DNA from: Polaromonas sp. P2-4
Lineage (GTDB): Bacteria > Pseudomonadota > Gammaproteobacteria > Burkholderiales > Burkholderiaceae_C
NCBI GenBank assembly: GCA_024703855.1
Contig: CP087965.1
Span: 3,216,001-3,280,000, forward strand
Direction: 5' to 3'
Length of the DNA stretch: 64,000 bases
The translations under genes and the position numbers were made by a program. This document shows, one piece after another, positions 20,767 through 34,062 of this stretch. Below the pieces are notes generated by a model. It did not search any database, was not told the DNA's origin, and worked only from the letters and a program-made list of their open reading frames with translations. Each line of letters begins with the position of its first letter. The stretch's first letter is position 1.

Positions 20767-22385
20767 TCAAGGCAGCGTGTAGTAGCGCCGGGCGAGTTGG
20801 CGGAACGCGGACAGTTGAACGTCCGCTATCGGGCGCCCCAGTTCCTCGGCGAGAATGGCGGCCACCGGCGCGGCCAGTTCCTCGGCGCGCCGGGCATCGA
20901 GAAACAACAACCGGCAGCGTCGTGCCAGCACGTCTTCGACCGTGCGTGCCATTTCGTGCCGCACGGCAAAGCGCACCATGGCTTCGCTCAAACCGCTGGG
21001 GAGCGGCGCGTCGTCATCACAACGCCACAGCCAGCGATCCGCGCCGGGCAATTCATTCAAAGTGCTGGCATCGGCGCCGTAGAGATGCTTGCCGGGAGGG
21101 CGGGAGATCGGCATGTCGCTGTGCGCCGGGGCGCCCGCCAATGCCAGCGCGGCCGTCACGCCCGCATGACGCCGCACCAGCAGTCCGGCGCCGAAGCAGC
21201 GCTCGAGCACGTCCTCGGCCATGGCGCGGTAGGTCGTCCATTTGCCACCTGTGACGGTCACCAGCCCCGAATGGCTGATGCGCACGGCATGCTCACGCGA
21301 GATCGACTTGGTCGCGCCCGCGTCGCTGTCTGGCTTGACGAGCGGCCGCAGGCCGACCCAGACCGAGCGCACATCCGAGGGCTGCGGCGCACGCATCAGA
21401 TAGCGCCCGGCCTCGCGCAGGATAAACGCCACCTCTTCGCGCAAGGGTTCGGGCTCTGCCGCAACGTCGTCCGGGGGGTATCGGTCGTGCCCAGCACCGT
21501 CATGCCAAGCCAGGGCACGGCAAACAACACCCGACCATCCGCCGTTTTCGGCACCAGCAGCGCATGATCGCCGCCGAGAAAACTGCGGTCGACCACCAGG
21601 TGCACGCCCTGACTCGGTGAGACCATGGGCTGTACCTTGGACCGGTCCGCGGGGGCATCCATGCCGCGAATGGCGTCCACCCAGACGCCGGTGGCATTGA
21701 CGACGCAGTCCGCGCTGACCAGCAGGTCCTCGCCCGTCTCGCTGTCCACGGCACGGGCGCCCACCACACGGCCGCCCTCGTCGTTGTTCCCATGCACCAG
21801 TGCCGTTACGGCGCAATGGTTCAGCAACGCCGCCCCACGCTGCACGGCGGTGCGCGCCAGCGCGATCGCGAGGCGTGCATCGTCGAACTGGGCGTCCCAG
21901 TAGCGCACGCCGCCGTAAAGCCGATCATGGCGCACACCAGGCAGGCAGGCCTGCACGCGCGCTCGACATCATTTCGGTGCGGCCGAGGCTGCGCGCTCCC
22001 GCCAGTGCATCGTAGAGCTTGAGACCCGCCCCGTACCAAGGCGTTTCCCAGCGCCGGTACCCCGGCATGACAAAAGGCAGCGGCTGCGCCAGATGCGCCG
22101 CGTTGGCCAGCAGCGTGGCACGCTCATGCAAGGCCTCGCGCACCAGCGACAGCTTGCCCTGCGCCAGGTAGCGCACGCCACCGTGGACGAGCTTGGTGCT
22201 GCGTGACGATGTGCCCTTGCCGAAGTCATCGGCCTCCAGCAGGGCGACGCTGTAGCCACGTGCTGCGGCATCGAGCGCGACGCCCAGCCCGGTGGCGCCG
22301 CCACCGATCACCAGCAGGTCGTAGCGGGGCCGGGACCGCAGCCGCGCCAGCAGCGAAGTCCGGTCCATGGCGGGCAGGAGGGTCG

Positions 22386-22389
<4 letters not shown>
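20767..22389 (-). CDS. glpD: FAD-dependent glycerol-3-phosphate dehydrogenase-like protein
   Basis: About 540 residues when joined. N-terminal FAD-binding YDLLVIGGGATGLGVALDAAARGYSVALLEADDFGKGTSSRSTKLVHGGVRYL is classic GlpD (cited by its GxGxTG and STKLVHGG keys), followed by YYDA-like GVRYWDAQFDDARLAI, NATGVWVDAI, TVLGTTDTP and the C-terminal TVTGGKWTTYRAMAED. It starts with GTG overlapping the SDR stop. Frame breaks lie at 21954-21962 (missing CG) and near 21478 (one C missing from a C run). Its place in a sugar operon is unexplained: it could oxidise glycerol-3-phosphate, or another polyol phosphate as EryB-type relatives do. Confidence 0.87.
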
Positions 22390-24079
<1,690 letters not shown>

Positions 24080-24083
<4 letters not shown>

Positions 24084-24949
24084 GAAGCCTCCACCTCGAG
24101 CGTCATCGACGCCGCGAGCGTCTCATCGGGCTGCAGCGTCGCGAGACCGTGCATCGCCGGGTCGGCCCTATGGATCGCGTCATTGACGTGGCTCACCGGT
24201 TCGACGCAGAAATGCTCCCGCGCCGGTGGCGTGAACACCACGAGGTACGGCAGCGTCGAGCAAAGCCGCAGCGAGAACTGCTCGTCGCGAATACAGGCCG
24301 GGCCGCGCCAGCCGCCGAAGCAGTGGTCGAAGGCCAATGCCGCAACGGGCGCATTGATGCCGTCCTGGGTCACGCTGTGCGTTGGCAGTTGCAGCGCATC
24401 GTGGTCCCAGCGGGTATCGACATCGATCTTCAGGTGACTGCCGGTGCGCCGCGGGAAGTACGGATGCCAGCCGATGCCGACAGGCTGCTCCAGCGCGTCG
24501 GCGTTGCGCAGCCGCAGGTCGAGCTGCAGCGACTGTGGCGAGAGCGTGATGTCCTGGTGGACTTCGAAGGCGAACGGCCAATGTCCGTCTGGGATGTGCC
24601 GGTAGCGCAGGGTCAGCCGGGTCGCCTCTCGTGACACAACTTGCCACGGCCTCAGCCACGCCACGCCGTGCAGGGAGTGCGGGCTGTCGTCGAAGTTCGG
24701 CTGCGTCGTGTACTTTCGCCCCTGCCACGCGAAGCGCCGGTAGCCCAGGCGGTTGGAGTACGGCACGAGCGGAAAACACGCCGACTGGCGGGGCCCGTCC
24801 AGCCGGCCGGGTTCGGTCGAACGCAGGACGGGGGTGCCCCGGTACCACAGGCCGGCGAGGCTGCCGCCGAGGTCGGCACGCACCGCCAGGCGCAGTTCGC
24901 CCGCCAACAGTTCGATCCCGTTGTCCACGATCGTGGGGGTGCTTGTCAT
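24080..24949 (-). CDS. Aldose 1-epimerase (mutarotase) family protein
   Basis: An intact 289-residue GalM-like protein. The galactose-mutarotase fold shows in FPLVPYSNRLGYRRFAWQG (substrate-binding Arg), SLHGVAWLRPWQV (His), GIGWHPYFPRR (catalytic His) and the late FCVEPVSHVNDAI (catalytic Glu). It interconverts alpha and beta anomers of the imported sugar so that the dehydrogenase receives the right form. Preferred start ATG 24949; an upstream in-frame extension has no family features. It is downstream of the Gfo/Idh gene by 23 bases and coupled to the lactonase. Confidence 0.9.
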
Positions 24950-24972
24950 GTCGTGCCCGGCCTGCTGCGCGC

Positions 24973-26088
24973 TCACCAGCCCGCCGGCAGCACTTCGCTC
25001 ATCGCCACGGCACGGCCGGTGGCTATGCTCAGGTGGGCAGCCAGACCGGTCGCGACGCTGCGCAGCCCTTCCTCGAGCGTGATCTCGGGCGGCGTGCCGT
25101 TGCGGATCGCCGCCGCGAAGTGCTGGTGCTCTATGTACGAGGCGCCGAAGTGCTGACCCGCGTACTTGATGTTGGTGTCCCACACGCGGCGCACCGCGAC
25201 GCCCTTGCCGGTGCCCGAGGGCTGGCCCCAGAGCTCGCGCCGGCCCCAATCTTCGCGCCGGCCGTGGCGCAGCGTCAGCGAGGGCAGCAGCGACTCGAGC
25301 TTGCCCTCGTCGCCGACGACGACGAGGTGCTCGTTGTCGATCGAGTTCTCGGCAAACATGCACAGGTCGAGCATCGCGCGGGCGCCGCTCGGATACTCAA
25401 TGATCACATAGGCACTGTCGAGAATGTCCGGTCGGCGACCACCGTATTCCTCGTCGAGGTGGTTGACGCGCTGCCCGCCCGAGGCGAACACGCGCACCGG
25501 TTTCTCACCGAGGATCAGGTCCATCAGGTTGAAGTAGTGGCAGCACTTCTCGACCAGCGTGCCGCCGGTGTTGGCGCTGAAGCGGTTCCAGTCGTCCACC
25601 TTGGGGTAAAAGGGCTCGCGGTGTTCGCGGATCGCCACCTGGTGCAGCTTGCCTACCGCACCGGCATGCGCCATGCGGATCATCTCTGCTACGGGCGGCA
25701 TGTAGCGGTACTCCTGCGCCACCCAGACGATGCCCTTGCGGCCCTGCGCCTGCGTGACCATCTCCACGCCGTCCTCGATGCGGGTGACCAGCGGCTTCTC
25801 GACGAGGATGTGCAGGTCGGTCTTGAGCGCGGCGCGCATCATCTCGATGTGGGTGAAGTTGGGGGTGGCGATCACCACCGCGTCGCACAGGCCGCTGTCC
25901 AGCAGCGCCTGGTGGTGCTCGAAGACCTGTACGCCGGCGGGCAGGATCTCCAGCGCGGCGGCGCGGCTGGCCGCGTGCGGATCGGCGATGGCGGTGACCT
26001 GGGTGCCCGCCAGGGCCTTGAGGTTCTCGATGTGTTCACGGCCCATGCTGCCGCAGCCGATGATGCCGTAACGGATGGTTTGTGCCAT
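24973..26088 (-). CDS. Gfo/Idh/MocA-family oxidoreductase
   Basis: An intact 371-residue NAD(P)-dependent dehydrogenase. The Rossmann motif is IRYGIIGCGSMGREHIENL, followed by VVIATPNFTHIEMMRAAL, the family EKP motif in HILVEKPLVTR, and the C-terminal substrate domain with FNLMDLILGEKPVRVFASG. This family oxidises sugars, inositols or their derivatives at C1 or a secondary carbon. Start at ATG 26088 places the Rossmann fold at residue 5. It lies 50 bases downstream of the permease genes. Together with the SDR it gives the operon two potential sugar dehydrogenases. Confidence 0.9.
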   Translation of the reverse strand: MAQTIRYGIIGCGSMGREHIENLKALAGTQVTAIADPHAASRAAALEILPAGVQVFEHHQALLDSGLCDAVVIATPNFTHIEMMRAALKTDLHILVEKPLVTRIEDGVEMVTQAQGRKGIVWVAQEYRYMPPVAEMIRMAHAGAVGKLHQVAIREHREPFYPKVDDWNRFSANTGGTLVEKCCHYFNLMDLILGEKPVRVFASGGQRVNHLDEEYGGRRPDILDSAYVIIEYPSGARAMLDLCMFAENSIDNEHLVVVGDEGKLESLLPSLTLRHGRREDWGRRELWGQPSGTGKGVAVRRVWDTNIKYAGQHFGASYIEHQHFAAAIRNGTPPEITLEEGLRSVATGLAAHLSIATGRAVAMSEVLPAGW

Positions 26089-26138
26089 GGCGTTCTTTCT
26101 GTTCAAAATGGGTTGGGATGGGGAGACCGGGGCTGGGG

Positions 26139-27041
26139 TCAACCCTTGAGGCCGCCCTGTGTTAGGCCGCCGACGACGCGCTCCTGGAAGATGGCGATCA
26201 GCACCGCGATCGGCACAATGGCCACCACCAACGCGGCTGAGATCACGGGCCAGGGGAAGGTGAATTCACCTTGGTAGAGCGAGATGCCCACCGGTAGCGT
26301 GCGCATCGACGCGCTGGCGTTCAGCGACAGAGCCAGCAGGAACTCGTCCCACGCGTTCACGAAGGCCAGGATGCCCGCGGTGAACACGCCGGGCGCCGCC
26401 AGCGGCACAACCACGCGCCACAGCGCGCCCATGCGGGTACAGCCGTCGATCATGGCGGCGTTCTCCAGGTCTTTCGGGATGCTCTGGAAAAAACTCACCA
26501 GCACCAGCGTGCAGACCGGCAGGCTCAGTACCGTGTAGGGCAGCACCAGGGCCGTGTAGGTGTTGAGCAGGTTCAGGTTGCGCATGGTCTCGAAGATCGG
26601 TACCAGCAGTGTGACCAGCGGGAACATGCTGGAGGCCACGATGCAGGTGAGGATCAGTTGCCGGTGCCGGAGGTTGAGTCGCGCGATGGCGTAGGCGGCG
26701 AAGGCGGCGACGATCAGCGCCACGGTCGTCGAGACCGCCGCCACGGCCAGGCTGTTGCCGAGATACTTCAGAAGCGGCTGATCCGTGAAGGCCTGCACGT
26801 AGTTGCTCAGCACCAGTTCGTGCGGCAGGTAGGTGATGGGCTTCTTCACCAGCTCGGCCTCGGTCTTGAGCGAGGTCAACAGGATCCACACGGCGGGAAA
26901 GAACCCGTTGATGACAACGATGGCGGCAGCGAGCAAGCGCAGCGATCGTCCTTCAAGCAGCTTGTTCATGCCGAACACGGGGGTGGCGACCGTCACGGCG
27001 GTGGCCGGGCGCAGCGATCGTCCTTCAAACAGCTTGTTCAT
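26139..27041 (-). CDS. ABC sugar transporter permease (MalG/UgpE type)
   Basis: A 300-residue inner-membrane protein with six hydrophobic helices and the EAA loop in LENAAMIDGCTRMGALWRVVVPLAAPG (key EAAxxDG and P). Typical CUT1-family second permease. Its start codon at 27041 overlaps the stop of the first permease (TGATG-type junction). The N-terminus is odd: MNKLFEGRSLR recurs 24 residues later as MNKLLEGRSLR, reflecting a 34-bp direct repeat in the DNA; the second ATG (26969) gives a more usual length. Works with the neighbouring permease, binding protein and ATPase. Confidence 0.92.
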   Translation of the reverse strand: MNKLFEGRSLRPATAVTVATPVFGMNKLLEGRSLRLLAAAIVVINGFFPAVWILLTSLKTEAELVKKPITYLPHELVLSNYVQAFTDQPLLKYLGNSLAVAAVSTTVALIVAAFAAYAIARLNLRHRQLILTCIVASSMFPLVTLLVPIFETMRNLNLLNTYTALVLPYTVLSLPVCTLVLVSFFQSIPKDLENAAMIDGCTRMGALWRVVVPLAAPGVFTAGILAFVNAWDEFLLALSLNASASMRTLPVGISLYQGEFTFPWPVISAALVVAIVPIAVLIAIFQERVVGGLTQGGLKG

Positions 27042-27042
27042 G
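26937..27042. repeat. 34-bp direct repeat spanning both candidate permease starts
   Basis: Bases 26937-26970 and 27009-27042 are identical except for one position and are offset by 72 bases, an exact 24 codons. Both copies contain the ATG and first eleven codons of the permease (MNKL-EGRSLR). The intervening codons are not obviously duplicated, so either an old tandem duplication has diverged or the start segment was copied. Confidence 0.8.
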
Positions 27043-27927
27043 CGTTGCGTCCAATCCGTTTGAGGTAAAAGCCTGTGATAAACAGCGACAGGACAAACAT
27101 GAACACCGCCAGCGTCGAGCCGTAGCCGACATCGAGGTAGTCGATGGTGGTCTTGTGAATCAGCATCGCCAGCGTTTCGGTGGAATTTCCGGGGCCGCCC
27201 TTGGTCATCGTGTAGGGGATATCGAAGGTCTGCAGCGCTGTGATGGTGCGGAAGATCAGCGCGACGATGATCGAGGGCATCAGCATCGGTATCGTGATCT
27301 GCCAGAACTGCTGCCACCTGGAAGCACCGTCGACCTCGGCTGCCTCGTACAGCGACTTCGGGATCATCTGCAGACCCGCGAGCAGGATCAGCGCCATGAA
27401 CGAGCTGGTCTTCCAGATGATGGTGATGCAGATCGCCGCGAACGCCCAGGACGGCTCGAGCAACCACATGCGCTGCCCCTGCTGGCCGAAGCGCCGCATC
27501 ACGTCGTTGACAACGCCGTACTCCGAATGGAAGAACCACGCGAAGATCAGGCCCGCGAAGGCCAGCGGCAGCGCCCAGGGCAGCAGCAGCGCCAGGCGCA
27601 CCGGCCACTGCCGCTTGAAGGGCAGGTTGGCCAGCATCGCGAGAGCGAGGCCCGCCACCAGCGCGCCCGGCACCGTGATGATCGTGATCAGCACGGTATT
27701 CCAGGTCGCGCCCAGAAGTCCTTGTCCTGCAGCACCAGCGCGTAGTTCTCAAGGCCGATGAACTTCGCGCCGCCGCCACCGGACAGCCGCAGATCGAAGA
27801 AGCTGTTCCAGATCAGCCGGCCGATCGGGTAGACCACGATCAGCGCGAGCAGCAGGAAGGCCGGGGCCAGCAGCATCACCGCCAGCGTCCTGTCGCTGGG
27901 GTCTCGCAGACGGTTGATCTGTATCAC
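27038..27927 (-). CDS. ABC sugar transporter permease (MalF/UgpA type)
   Basis: First CUT1-family permease, about 296 residues. The N-terminal helix LAVMLLAPAFLLLALIVVYP and FIGLENYALVLQD are typical of UgpA/MalF-like subunits, and the EAA loop is seen in LYEAAEVDGASRWQQFWQITIPM. A frame break of one base lies near 27706-27711, between KDFWA and NTVLITII. GTG at 27927 is the likely start, preceded by AAGGAG. It follows the binding-protein gene by 22 bases and is coupled to the second permease. Confidence 0.9.
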
Positions 27928-27949
27928 ATCAAACTCCTTTGCTGCGCCT

Positions 27950-29220
27950 TCACCGCATCACGCGCCGCAGGCGGCCTTCGATCTCGGTCACGCCTTCATC
28001 GGGCTTCTTGGTGCGCGCCAGCACCGCGCTGGTCGTGGTGCGGATGATGTCGCTAACCTGGCCGTAGTCCTTGGACTGGGGCCGGCTGCGGCCAGCGGCC
28101 ACCACCGCCGCGGCGTCCTTGAACCAGGGCACGGCCTTGACCACGTCAGGGTCGGCATAGACCGGCAGCGAAGTCGGCAGCAACGAGCCCTCGACCGCGA
28201 GGAACTTGCTTGCTTCGGGGCTGGCGAGGAACTTGACGAGCTTGGCCGCCTCGGCCTTGTTCTTGCTGAAAGCGCTGACGGCCCATTGCCAGCCGCCGAT
28301 GCAGGTCGCGCTCTTGCCGCCGCTCACGGCAGGCAGCGGCATCACGCCCACCTTGCCGGCTACCTTGCTGTCGGCGTCGTCCTTGAAGCGATCCCACGCG
28401 AAGCCCCAGTTGACTGCGAACACCACCTGACCGGCCTTGAACTCGTTGACGGTGTCGGGCGTCTTGACCTCGGCCACGTTTTTCTTGATGACGCCCTGAT
28501 CAACCATGGCCAGCCACTGATTCAGCCCCTTGGTCGCGGCGGCTTTGTCCAGCGTCAGCTTGCCGCTGGCGTCGTTGAGTTCCTTGCCCTGGCTCCAGTA
28601 GGGCAGCAGGAAGGTGCAGACCGCGCCTTCGATCGGTGCGCCCTGGATCGACAGGCCCTGCAGGTTCGGGTCGCCCTCGGCCTGCTGGATCTTGCGGGCG
28701 GCTGCGGCCAGTTCGTCCCACGTTTTGGGCTCGGCAATCTTGTGCTTGTCCAGCAGATCGCGGCGGTAGTACATGAACATGGAGTCGGCAAACGCCGGTA
28801 AGGCGGCGATCTTGCCGTCGATGACGTTGGCCGCGGCGTACACCGGCAGGTAGGACTTCATGGCCGTGGCAGGTTCGCCGAGATAGGCATTCAGCGGCTC
28901 GATCCAGCCCGCGCCGGCGTACTGCGCCGGATTCACGATATCAATCAAATAGATGTCAATCGCCGCGTCCTTGGCGTTGAGCACCGTGCTCAGATACTGG
29001 CGCTGCAACTCGGAAGTCGCACCGCCGGTCTCAACCTCGATCGTGACGCCGGGGTTCTTGGCCTGGTACTGCTCAAAGAGCTTGCGCATCAGGTCGGGGC
29101 GCTGGCCCGAGCCACCGGCAAAAGCGCGCAGCTTGGTCTGCGCCATCGCATCATCGGGCGCCATCGTGCCGATCAGCAGGGCGGCTGTCAGCAGCCCCAG
29201 AAGCTTGTGTCGTCGTTGCA

Positions 29221-29224
<4 letters not shown>
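27950..29224 (-). CDS. ABC transporter periplasmic sugar-binding protein
   Basis: An intact 424-residue CUT1 receptor. The signal peptide ([21 protein letters not shown], cleavage after AMA-QT) precedes a two-lobed binding fold with [56 protein letters not shown] and WGFAWDRF. Family 1 receptors bind mono- and disaccharides, polyols or trehalose-like sugars. The start codon overlaps the ATPase stop in ATGA. The ligand cannot be named; the downstream enzymes point to a pentose, hexose or deoxysugar. Confidence 0.92.
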
Positions 29225-30332
<1,108 letters not shown>

Positions 30333-31137
30333 CAGTAGCCTCCGTTGTTGGTCGTGACCGGGGCTTCCCCGCATTTCGCAATGTCGCCAGCGCGGCCTGC
30401 GCGCTGCGCATCAGCAGGCCGAGGTCGGAAGCAATCGCGACGAAATCAAAGCCCATGGCGCGATACCGCGCGACCACCTCGGGTGTGCCGCCGACTGTTC
30501 CGATCGGCATGCCCAGCGCTTTGGCCCGCGCAACGGCCTGCGCCGTCAGTGCCAGGACCTCGGGATGCGTGAGCTGACCGACATAACCCATGGTGGCGGA
30601 CAGGTCGCCCGGTCCGATGAACAGCGCGTCGACCCCATCCACACGCGCAATGTCTTCAAGCTGCCCGATGGCTTCGGCCGTCTCAAGCTGCACGACCACA
30701 GCCATTTGCTGGTTCGCGGTGGTGAGGTAGTTCGGCGTGGTGCCGAACTTTGAGGCACGGCTCATGCCTGCCATGCCGCGTCGGCCTGCGGGCGGGTAGC
30801 GCGTGGCCGCCACCGCGGCACGGGCCTCGTCCGCGTTCTGGATAAATGGCACCAGCAGGGTCGTGGCACCGGCATCGAGCACGCGCTTGATACTGACGGT
30901 GTCATTCCAGGGCACGCGCACGACGGGCACCAGCTTCGTTGCCGACAGTGCCTGCAACATGTGGACGATTTCCATCATGTCGAGCGGCGTGTGCTCCATG
31001 TCGACCACACCCCAATCGAAGCCGGCATAGCCCATCGCCTCGCCGACGATAGGGCTCGCAGACATGATCCAGGTGCCGATCGGCGTGTGATCGCCTGCGT
31101 TCTTGAGCTGTTGTTTAAATTCGTTCATCAGATACTT

Positions 31138-32874
31138 TCAGAAAATGAGCGGCTCGGGTGTCGCCGCCGGGCCTTGGAGAAAATCGAAATCGCAGCCTTC
31201 ATGAGCCTGGGTTACGTGATCCTGATAGAGCCGGATGTAGCCACGCTGATGGGTGCGCGGCGGCACTGACAGCGCCGCACGACGCTTCGTCATTTCGGCT
31301 TCGTCCACGACCAGCTCGAGCTTGCGCGCCTCGACATCCACCATGATCTCATCACCGTTACGCACCAGTGCCAGCGGCCCGCCGACCGCGGACTCCGGAC
31401 TGACATGCAGAATGCAGCTGCCGTAATGTGTTCCGCTCATGCGCGCATCCGAGATGCGCACCATGTCGCGCACACCCAGCGCCAACAGCTTTTTCGGGAT
31501 CGGCAAGCCGCCCCATTCGGGCATGCCGGGCGCACCGACCGGCCCGGCATTGCGCAGCACCAAAACGGTGTTCTCGTCGCAGTCAAGTTCAGGGTCGGCG
31601 CAGCGCTGGACCATCTCGGCCGGGGAATCAAACACCAGGGCGCGACCACGGTGGCGGAAAAACTTGGGACTGGCTGCGCTGGGCTTCATGACCGCCCCTT
31701 CGGGCGCCAGGTTTCCCCTGAGCACAGCCAGCGCCCCCGATGCACTGACCGGATTGCCAAGCGGGCGGATCACCTCATCGTCCAGGCTGTCACGCCCTGC
31801 GATGTTTTCAGCCAGGGTTTTTCCAGTGACGGTCATCTCACCCAGCGAGAGATGCTCACGTACTCGGTTGAGCAGCGCGGGCATGCCGCCGGCATAGTGA
31901 AAATCCTCCATCAGCCGGTCACCGCTAGGGTAGAGGTTGGCAAGCACCGGCACCTGGCGGCTAACGGCATCGAGATCATCGAGCCTGAGGTCAACGCCCG
32001 CCCGGCGCGCCAGTGCAATCAAGTGCACCACGGCGTTGGTGGAGCCGCCAAGCGCCATCTGCGCCACTGCCGCGTTGTGGAACGAACCTTTTGTGAGGAT
32101 GCGCGCCGGCGTCAGGTCTTCCCAGATCATCTGCACGATGCGTTCACCGCAATCGGTTGCGAGCCGGGTATGCCCCGCGTCCATGGCCGGAATCGCCGTC
32201 GACCCGGGCAGCGCCAGCCCCATCGCCTCGATGATCGAGGTCATTGTGCTCGCCGTGCCCATGGTGTTACAGGTGCCGGGTGACCGCGTCATCCTGGACT
32301 CCAGAGCCGTCCATTCCGCATCATCAATGCGTCCCGCCTGGTATTCATCCCAGAACATGCGGGTGTGCGTTCCCGCCCCCACGGCCCGAGCCGCTTCGCC
32401 GCGCTTCAGGTAGCGGTCGCTGAGCATCGGGCCTGCGGGGCAAAACAGCATTGGCAGCCCAGCGCTGAGCGCGCCCATCACCGTGCCCGGCGTGGTTTTG
32501 TCGCATCCCGCGAGCAGTACTACGCCGTCGATTGGAAGCGAGCGCAGCAACTCTTCGACCTCCATTGCCAGGAAGTTGCGGTAAAGCATGGTGGTGGGCT
32601 TGACCATCACCTCACCCAGGCTCATGGCGGGCAGCTCAAACGGCATGCCGCCAGCCAGCAGGACGCCTCGCTTCACACTGTCTGCCCGTTCCCGCAAATG
32701 GGCATGACAGGGCGACAGATCACTCCATGTATTGATGATCCCGATGATCGGACGCTCCAGGACATCCTCGCGCCGCAAGCCCATTTGCTGGATGCGCTGG
32801 CGATGCGCAAAGCCGCGCATGTCATTGACGGTGAACCACCGGCGACTGCGGAGATTTGCGAGAGACTTTGTCAT
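31138..32874 (-). CDS. IlvD/Edd-family sugar-acid (pentonate-type) dehydratase
   Basis: An intact 578-residue Fe-S dehydratase. The three cluster cysteines are visible in DLSPCHAHL, AGCDKTTPG and SPGTCNTMGTA; other motifs are GGSTNAVVHLIALARRAG and MSGTHYGSCILHVSPESAVGGPLALVRNGD. The shortened C-terminus and RGFAHRQRIQQMG start resemble L-arabinonate, D-xylonate or D-galactonate-type dehydratases more than branched-chain IlvD. First gene of the operon, transcribed away from the LacI regulator, and nine bases before the aldolase. It would convert an aldonate to the 2-keto-3-deoxy acid. Confidence 0.9.
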   Translation of the reverse strand: MTKSLANLRSRRWFTVNDMRGFAHRQRIQQMGLRREDVLERPIIGIINTWSDLSPCHAHLRERADSVKRGVLLAGGMPFELPAMSLGEVMVKPTTMLYRNFLAMEVEELLRSLPIDGVVLLAGCDKTTPGTVMGALSAGLPMLFCPAGPMLSDRYLKRGEAARAVGAGTHTRMFWDEYQAGRIDDAEWTALESRMTRSPGTCNTMGTASTMTSIIEAMGLALPGSTAIPAMDAGHTRLATDCGERIVQMIWEDLTPARILTKGSFHNAAVAQMALGGSTNAVVHLIALARRAGVDLRLDDLDAVSRQVPVLANLYPSGDRLMEDFHYAGGMPALLNRVREHLSLGEMTVTGKTLAENIAGRDSLDDEVIRPLGNPVSASGALAVLRGNLAPEGAVMKPSAASPKFFRHRGRALVFDSPAEMVQRCADPELDCDENTVLVLRNAGPVGAPGMPEWGGLPIPKKLLALGVRDMVRISDARMSGTHYGSCILHVSPESAVGGPLALVRNGDEIMVDVEARKLELVVDEAEMTKRRAALSVPPRTHQRGYIRLYQDHVTQAHEGCDFDFLQGPAATPEPLIF

Positions 32875-32911
32875 GAGTGAGGCCTTGCTAGAGAAACTTG
32901 TTGATGTCTTC

Positions 32912-32925
32912 TGTTACCGGTAACA
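32912..32925. promoter_or_regulatory. Palindromic LacI-family operator
   Basis: TGTTACCGGTAACA is a perfect 14-bp palindrome with the central CG expected of LacI-family sites, and the core resembles the gluconate-type GntR/IdnR operator of Escherichia coli (ATGTTA-N4-TAACAT). It lies 37 bases upstream of the dehydratase start and 47 upstream of the regulator start, in the only spacer between the divergent units, so it can control both. Confidence 0.8.
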
Positions 32926-32971
32926 TTAACCGTAGGGGAAACTAATATCCATTAGCAAAAACCCTTATTGC

Positions 32972-34043
32972 ATGAAATCCACCACTGAAACAACCAGGCG
33001 TCAGCGGCGCGGTCACGGGCGCCCCACCCTGCATGATGTTGCGGACGCCGCGGGCGTCACGCGCATCACCGTCTCGCGATTCATGCGTCAACCGGAGTTG
33101 GTTGCAGAAAGTACCTGCAGCCCGGATTCGCGAGGCCATTGAGCAAACCGGCTATGTTCCCAACCAGCAAGCCGGGCAACTGGCGAGTGGCAATTCGCGC
33201 ATCGTGGCGGCACTGATCCCAAACGTCGGCCACTCCATTTTTGCGGAAACGATCCAGGGCCTGACAGAAGGGCTGCATGGCAGTGGCCACGAATTGTTGC
33301 TGCTCTCCACCGGTTACTCGATGGAGCGGGAAGAAGCGCAGTTGCGCGCCCTCACCGGGTGGGCCCCAGGGGCCATCATCGTCACCGGACGTCACCACTC
33401 CCCCGGTGCGTTGAGGATGCTGCGTGACGCACAGGCGGCAGGCACACCGGTGGTTGAAATCTGGGATCACCCCACCAATCGCGCCGACTCCGAGGGCTTT
33501 GCGCAGATTGGCTTTGATCACGTCGCGGCAGGCAGGACCATGGCGAGGCATCTGATCGACAAGGGACACGTGTCGCTGGCCTATATCGATAGCGGTGTCG
33601 GGGAGGACTTCCGTGCACATGAGCGCGGGCAAGGGTTTATGGCGGAGGCCAAAGCCCAAGGCGTACGAGTCAAGGTGCTGCGAGCCTCCACGGGCGATGC
33701 GTTTGACGCGGGCCGGGAGATGGTACCGCTGCTGCTGGCGGCATCACGCACGCCCATCACCGCCGTGGCTTTCGCCAACGACCATCTGGCCTGCGGCGCG
33801 TTGATGGAGGCGACCAGCCGGGGAGTTCAGATACCCGGACAACTAGCCTTGCTGGGTTTTGGAGATTTTCCGATCGGCCGGCAGTTGCAGCCATCGCTCT
33901 CAACTGTGCGGCCACCGACTGCCGACATCGGCCATGTCGCCGCGAAGGCGGTCTTGCAATCGGTCACAAAAGGAACCGAGCCGACCAGTCGCTCACTGCC
34001 CTGCCAACTGATTGGAAGGGACAGTACAGGTACGACGCGATAG
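32972..34043 (+). CDS. LacI-family transcriptional regulator
   Basis: About 356 residues. The N-terminal helix-turn-helix and hinge are PTLHDVADAAGVTRITVSRFMRQPELVAE, followed by AARIREAIEQTGYVPNQQAGQLASGNS and the sugar-binding domain (ALIPNVGHSIFAETIQGL, FGDFPIGRQLQPSLSTVRPP). One extra A near 33107 shifts the frame between the helix-turn-helix and the hinge; removing it restores the family sequence. The fold resembles GntR/IdnR gluconate repressors, in keeping with the palindrome at 32912. Divergent from the sugar operon and its most likely repressor. Confidence 0.9.
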
Positions 34044-34062
34044 CAAGACGACGCCCCGCAAA

